DNA of 10,098 bases from Methylotenera sp. (GTDB taxonomy: Bacteria; Pseudomonadota; Gammaproteobacteria; Burkholderiales; Methylophilaceae). Each line of letters opens with the position of its first letter. The stretch's first letter is position 1. Location: NCBI GenBank assembly GCA_027310735.1, contig DAIDAH010000097.1, forward strand, positions 1 to 10,098, written 5' to 3'. Position numbers and translations under genes: made by a program. The notes beneath the pieces were generated by a model that was not told where the DNA came from, searched no databases, and saw only the letters and a list, made by a program, of their open reading frames with translations. This document shows positions 7,476-10,098 of this stretch, piece by piece.

Positions 7476-9170
7476 ATGGCACTTGAATTTAAAATCGGTG
7501 AGTCTAGTCTGACAGGGCCACGCACACGTAATGAAGATTACGTTGGCGTGGTGACGCCGATGAGTGAACAGCTAGGTGTCAAAGGTGCGCTTTTGGCCGT
7601 GGCTGATGGTGTGAGTGGTAACGCTGGTGGTGGAGAAGCGTCAGAGATGACTATTCGTACCGTCACGTCTGATTACTACGCCACGCCCGATACTTGGGAG
7701 CCGCTGACGTCCTTAGATAAAGTGCTTACTGCCGCCAATCGCTGGTTGATTGCGCAAGGCAATGCAAATCGTGATATGACTGGCATGGCAACGACTTTGT
7801 CGTTATTGGTGCTTCGCGGGCAGCGCTATTATTCTGCGCATGTTGGCGACACGCGGATTTACCTATTACGTGATGGTAAGTTAAGCCAGTTAACGACGGA
7901 TCATGTTTGGGATAGACCCGAAATGCGGCATGTTTTAAAGCGTGCAGTGGGTCTGGATAGGCATTTGGAAGTCGATTATTCTGAAGGCGCATTGCAAGTT
8001 GGCGATGTTTTTGCACTGATGAGTGATGGTGTATGGGATGCCTTAGGTGAGCAAAATATTCATAAGGCCTTAGCACTTTATGATAGCCCGCAAATGATTT
8101 GTGATCATCTGACTAAAGCTGCAATTGAGAAGGGTAGTACGGATAATAGTACTGCAGTAGCTATCAGAATCACACAGTTAGGCGAGGATACACTTTCTGA
8201 ACTATTGGCGGGTGGTAGGCGTTTAAGCGTGCCGAGTAAATTGGCCGTTGGTTTAATCATAGATGATTTTGAAGTGGTTGAAGTGCTGTATGAGTCTCGT
8301 GCTAGTTTGTTATATAAAGTGCGCCATATTACCAGTCGGCAGCTATTTGTACTGAAAACGCTGCAACCGTTACTTGCTAATGATGTTGATAGCTGTAATG
8401 CTTTGTTAAATGAAGAGTGGCTGGCAAAGCGCGTTGTCTCTCAATATGTGCCACATGTGTTTCCAGTTTCAGCTGAAAAGCGCAGTAAGTTATATTACGT
8501 GATGAGTTGGCATGAGGGTGCAACCCTACAGCAGCATTTGGACAATGGGCATCACTTTACCGTAACGAATACTACAAAAATCGGTGTTGATTTGATGCGA
8601 GGCTTAGGTGCGTTGCATCGGCTTAATATTGTGCATCGTGATATTAAACCAGATAACCTGCACCAAGCGACGGATCAATGGTTACGGATTTTGGATCTAG
8701 GCGTCGCGTTAAGTACAGGGCTTGGGAAGATAGAAGCGATACAGAATCCAGGTACGCCTAGCTACATGGCGCCAGAATTGTTTGAAGGCCACCCCGCGAC
8801 AATACAAAGCGACATTTATGCCGCAGGGGTTACGCTCTATCACTTGTTGACACGTAAGTATCCGTATGGAGAAATTGAGCCGTTCCAGCACCCCAAGTTT
8901 AGTGAGCCGATTCCACCCACTCGCTATCGGCCGGATATTCCGCATTGGTTAGAGAATATTATTCTTAAAGCCATTGCACGTGATGTAAAACTAAGATTTG
9001 AAACGACTGAGGAAATGTTGCTAGCGCTAGAATATGGCGAGCTAAAGCCGATTATGGCACCTCCACGGACGCCACTGATTGCGCGAGCCAGATTACTTAA
9101 GTGGCAATGGATAGCGATATTCTCGTTAGTATTAAATTTTTTATTAATCTATTTAGTAGTAGTTTCTTGA
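7476..9170 (+). CDS. Bifunctional PP2C phosphatase / Ser-Thr protein kinase, C-terminally membrane anchored
   Basis: Fusion of 564 residues with two opposing signalling domains. Residues 1-235 are a PPM/PP2C phosphatase, with metal-binding motifs RNED at 18-21, ADG at 43-45 (Asp44), GDTR at 124-127, SDGVWD at 183-188 (Asp184) and Asp223 in TDNS. Residues 264-520 are a Hanks-type kinase: Lys294 in VLK, Glu313 or Glu314 as the C-helix partner, HRDIKPDN at 387-394 with catalytic Asp389, DLG at 407-409 replacing DFG, APE at 432-434 and Asp446. The glycine-rich loop is degenerate: the region near 270-283 lacks GxGxxG. Residues 545-563 form one hydrophobic helix after a basic stretch, so both domains should face the cytoplasm at the inner membrane. 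Related fusions occur beside nirB, nirD and nitrate transporter genes in pseudomonads. A role in regulating uptake or reduction is inferred. Substrates are unknown, and no strong Shine-Dalgarno precedes ATG 7476. Confidence 0.9.
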   Translation: MALEFKIGESSLTGPRTRNEDYVGVVTPMSEQLGVKGALLAVADGVSGNAGGGEASEMTIRTVTSDYYATPDTWEPLTSLDKVLTAANRWLIAQGNANRDMTGMATTLSLLVLRGQRYYSAHVGDTRIYLLRDGKLSQLTTDHVWDRPEMRHVLKRAVGLDRHLEVDYSEGALQVGDVFALMSDGVWDALGEQNIHKALALYDSPQMICDHLTKAAIEKGSTDNSTAVAIRITQLGEDTLSELLAGGRRLSVPSKLAVGLIIDDFEVVEVLYESRASLLYKVRHITSRQLFVLKTLQPLLANDVDSCNALLNEEWLAKRVVSQYVPHVFPVSAEKRSKLYYVMSWHEGATLQQHLDNGHHFTVTNTTKIGVDLMRGLGALHRLNIVHRDIKPDNLHQATDQWLRILDLGVALSTGLGKIEAIQNPGTPSYMAPELFEGHPATIQSDIYAAGVTLYHLLTRKYPYGEIEPFQHPKFSEPIPPTRYRPDIPHWLENIILKAIARDVKLRFETTEEMLLALEYGELKPIMAPPRTPLIARARLLKWQWIAIFSLVLNFLLIYLVVVS

Positions 9171-9197
9171 TTAAATGCTTTGTAAAGGTGAGTTGCA

Positions 9198-9527
9198 ATG
9201 AGTAACTGGGTAAAAGTAGCACCATTTGATGAGTTCCCTAAATTGGGTGCACGTGTCGTTCGCACAACGAATAAAGAAAATATAGACATTGAAATTGGTG
9301 TTTTCCGTACTGAAGATGACCGTATTTTTGCTATCAATAATAGCTGCCCACACAAGGGTGGCCCCTTATCACAAGGCATTGTGTATGGCGATAAAGTTGC
9401 TTGTCCATTGCATAGCTGGAAAATCAGCTTGGTGGATGGTAAAGCTGAAGAGCCGGATGTTGGTGAAACAGCATGCTTTAACACCAAAATTGAAGACGGT
9501 GTTGTGTATTTAGAATTAAAAAACTGA
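9198..9527 (+). CDS. nirD: NirD, Rieske-type small subunit of nitrite reductase
   Basis: Small subunit of the NADH nitrite reductase, 109 residues, cytoplasmic, partner of NirB. It has a complete Rieske [2Fe-2S] ligand set: Cys50 and His52 in SCPHKGGPL, and Cys69 and His72 in ACPLHSW. The opening MSNWVKVAPFDEFP and the closing GVVYLELK are typical of the family. E. coli NirD keeps the fold but lacks these ligands, so this is the cluster-bearing version. AGGTGA at 9186-9191 supports ATG 9198. The gene is separated from nirB by the transporter and the kinase/phosphatase gene, and followed 54 bases later by nasA. A generic Rieske ferredoxin is the alternative, but the operon context makes NirD much more likely. 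Confidence 0.94.
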   Translation: MSNWVKVAPFDEFPKLGARVVRTTNKENIDIEIGVFRTEDDRIFAINNSCPHKGGPLSQGIVYGDKVACPLHSWKISLVDGKAEEPDVGETACFNTKIEDGVVYLELKN

Positions 9528-9553
9528 ACAAATTAACGCTGAACAAAATTAAC
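9524..9553 (+). repeat. Short imperfect tandem duplication at the nirD 3' end
   Basis: CTGAACAAATTAAC at 9524-9537 is repeated as CTGAACAAAATTAAC at 9539-9553, differing by one extra A in a homopolymer. The first copy contains the nirD stop codon TGA. This looks like a local replication-slippage duplication; no function is evident. Confidence 0.7.
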
Positions 9554-9571
9554 ACTAAAAAAAATCAACTT

Positions 9572-9575
9572 GGAG
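9572..9575 (+). promoter_or_regulatory. Shine-Dalgarno site that selects a TTG start for nasA
   Basis: GGAG lies six bases before TTG 9582, an ideal spacing. A TGA at 9579-9581 closes the frame immediately upstream, so TTG 9582 is the first possible start. No comparable site precedes the in-frame ATGs at 9603 or 9666. Confidence 0.65.
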
Positions 9576-9581
9576 TAGTGA

Positions 9582-10098
9582 TTGTCTAATCAATATCATC
9601 AAATGCACTCAGACTTGGCAAGCGCGCAAGACGCCAAGAATGATGTGGCACAGACAGTACAGCCAATGATGGAAAATGTAGCTAATATCGCATTCGTTCC
9701 AAAGAAGGGTAGTATTAAACAAACTAAATCTACCTGTTGTTACTGCGGCGTTGGTTGTGGCGTGATTATTCACTCTGAAAACGACACTATTGTGGATGTG
9801 AAGGGTGACCCAGATCACCCAGCTAACTTTGGACGTTTGTGTACTAAAGGCGCTACCTTGCACCTGACAGCCAAGTTGGATAACCGCTTACTCTACCCTG
9901 AGCTACGGACGCAGCGTGACGCGCCTAGAGTCCGTGCTACTTGGGATGAGTCTTTGGATTTGGTGGTTGAAAAGTTTGCCAAAACCATAGAAACACACGG
10001 GCCAGATAGTGTTGCATTCTATATTTCAGGCCAGTTGCTCACTGAAGATTATTATGTGTTCAACAAACTCGCCAAGGGTTTGATCGGCACCAATAATG
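9582..10098 (+). CDS. nasA: NasA assimilatory nitrate reductase catalytic subunit, N-terminal part (3' truncated by window)
   Basis: Cytoplasmic molybdenum enzyme reducing nitrate to nitrite; the first 172 codons are visible and the frame is open to the right edge. The N-terminal Mo-bisPGD oxidoreductase [4Fe-4S] domain has Cys52, Cys55, Cys59 and Cys87 (C-x2-C-x3-C-x27-C). An extra Cys53 gives the CCYCGVGCG form common in assimilatory NasA. Lys89, in LCTKG, matches the conserved lysine thought to lie between the cluster and the pterin. ATWDESLDLVVEKFAK and later KGLIGTNN are typical of the family. TTG 9582 is preferred because GGAG at 9572-9575 is well placed, with ATG 9603 and ATG 9666 as alternatives. 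From the TTG there are 51 residues before the first cysteine, a longer polar leader than in many homologues. No Tat motif is seen, as expected for the cytoplasmic enzyme rather than periplasmic NapA. It completes the pathway feeding NirBD. Confidence 0.94.
   Translation, partial: MSNQYHQMHSDLASAQDAKNDVAQTVQPMMENVANIAFVPKKGSIKQTKSTCCYCGVGCGVIIHSENDTIVDVKGDPDHPANFGRLCTKGATLHLTAKLDNRLLYPELRTQRDAPRVRATWDESLDLVVEKFAKTIETHGPDSVAFYISGQLLTEDYYVFNKLAKGLIGTNN

Noticed and set aside
9609..9863. Minus-strand 84-codon open frame at the start of nasA
   Set aside because: The opposite strand encodes the intact [4Fe-4S] domain of nitrate reductase, so this is a shadow.

Overview
The window is one face of a bacterial nitrate assimilation locus, with every recognisable gene on the + strand and tightly packed. 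Gene content, family relationships and the moderate-to-low GC codon usage suggest a Gram-negative proteobacterium, most likely a betaproteobacterium of the methylotroph type (Methylophilaceae, Methylotenera-like). That taxonomic guess is inference from gene resemblance only. The outer-membrane porin and the sigma-54-type promoter support a Gram-negative proteobacterium more firmly.

Layout: (1) 2-361, the 3' end of nrtA, the nitrate-binding protein of an ABC importer; (2) nrtB, the permease; (3) nrtD, the ATPase; (4) an alginate-export-family outer-membrane porin with a signal peptide; (5) a roughly 230-base regulatory gap carrying a perfectly spaced sigma-54 -24/-12 element and, 119-148 bases before its predicted start point, a pair of NtrC-type half-sites; (6) nirB, large subunit of NADH nitrite reductase; (7) a NarK/NasA-type nitrate/nitrite MFS transporter; (8) a fused PP2C phosphatase and Ser/Thr protein kinase with a C-terminal membrane anchor; (9) nirD, the Rieske-type small subunit; (10) the 5' end of nasA, the molybdopterin nitrate reductase, which runs off the right edge.

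Together: nitrate crosses the outer membrane, possibly through the porin, and enters the cytoplasm by NrtABD or the MFS carrier. NasA reduces it to nitrite and NirBD reduces nitrite to ammonium with NADH. The promoter upstream of nirB suggests nitrogen-limitation (NtrC/RpoN) control. The least understood member is the kinase/phosphatase fusion. It sits inside the catalytic operon, between the transporter and nirD, and is a plausible but unproven post-translational regulator of nitrate uptake or reduction. No RNA genes, CRISPR arrays or mobile elements were seen, and no gene-free stretch exceeds 300 bases.
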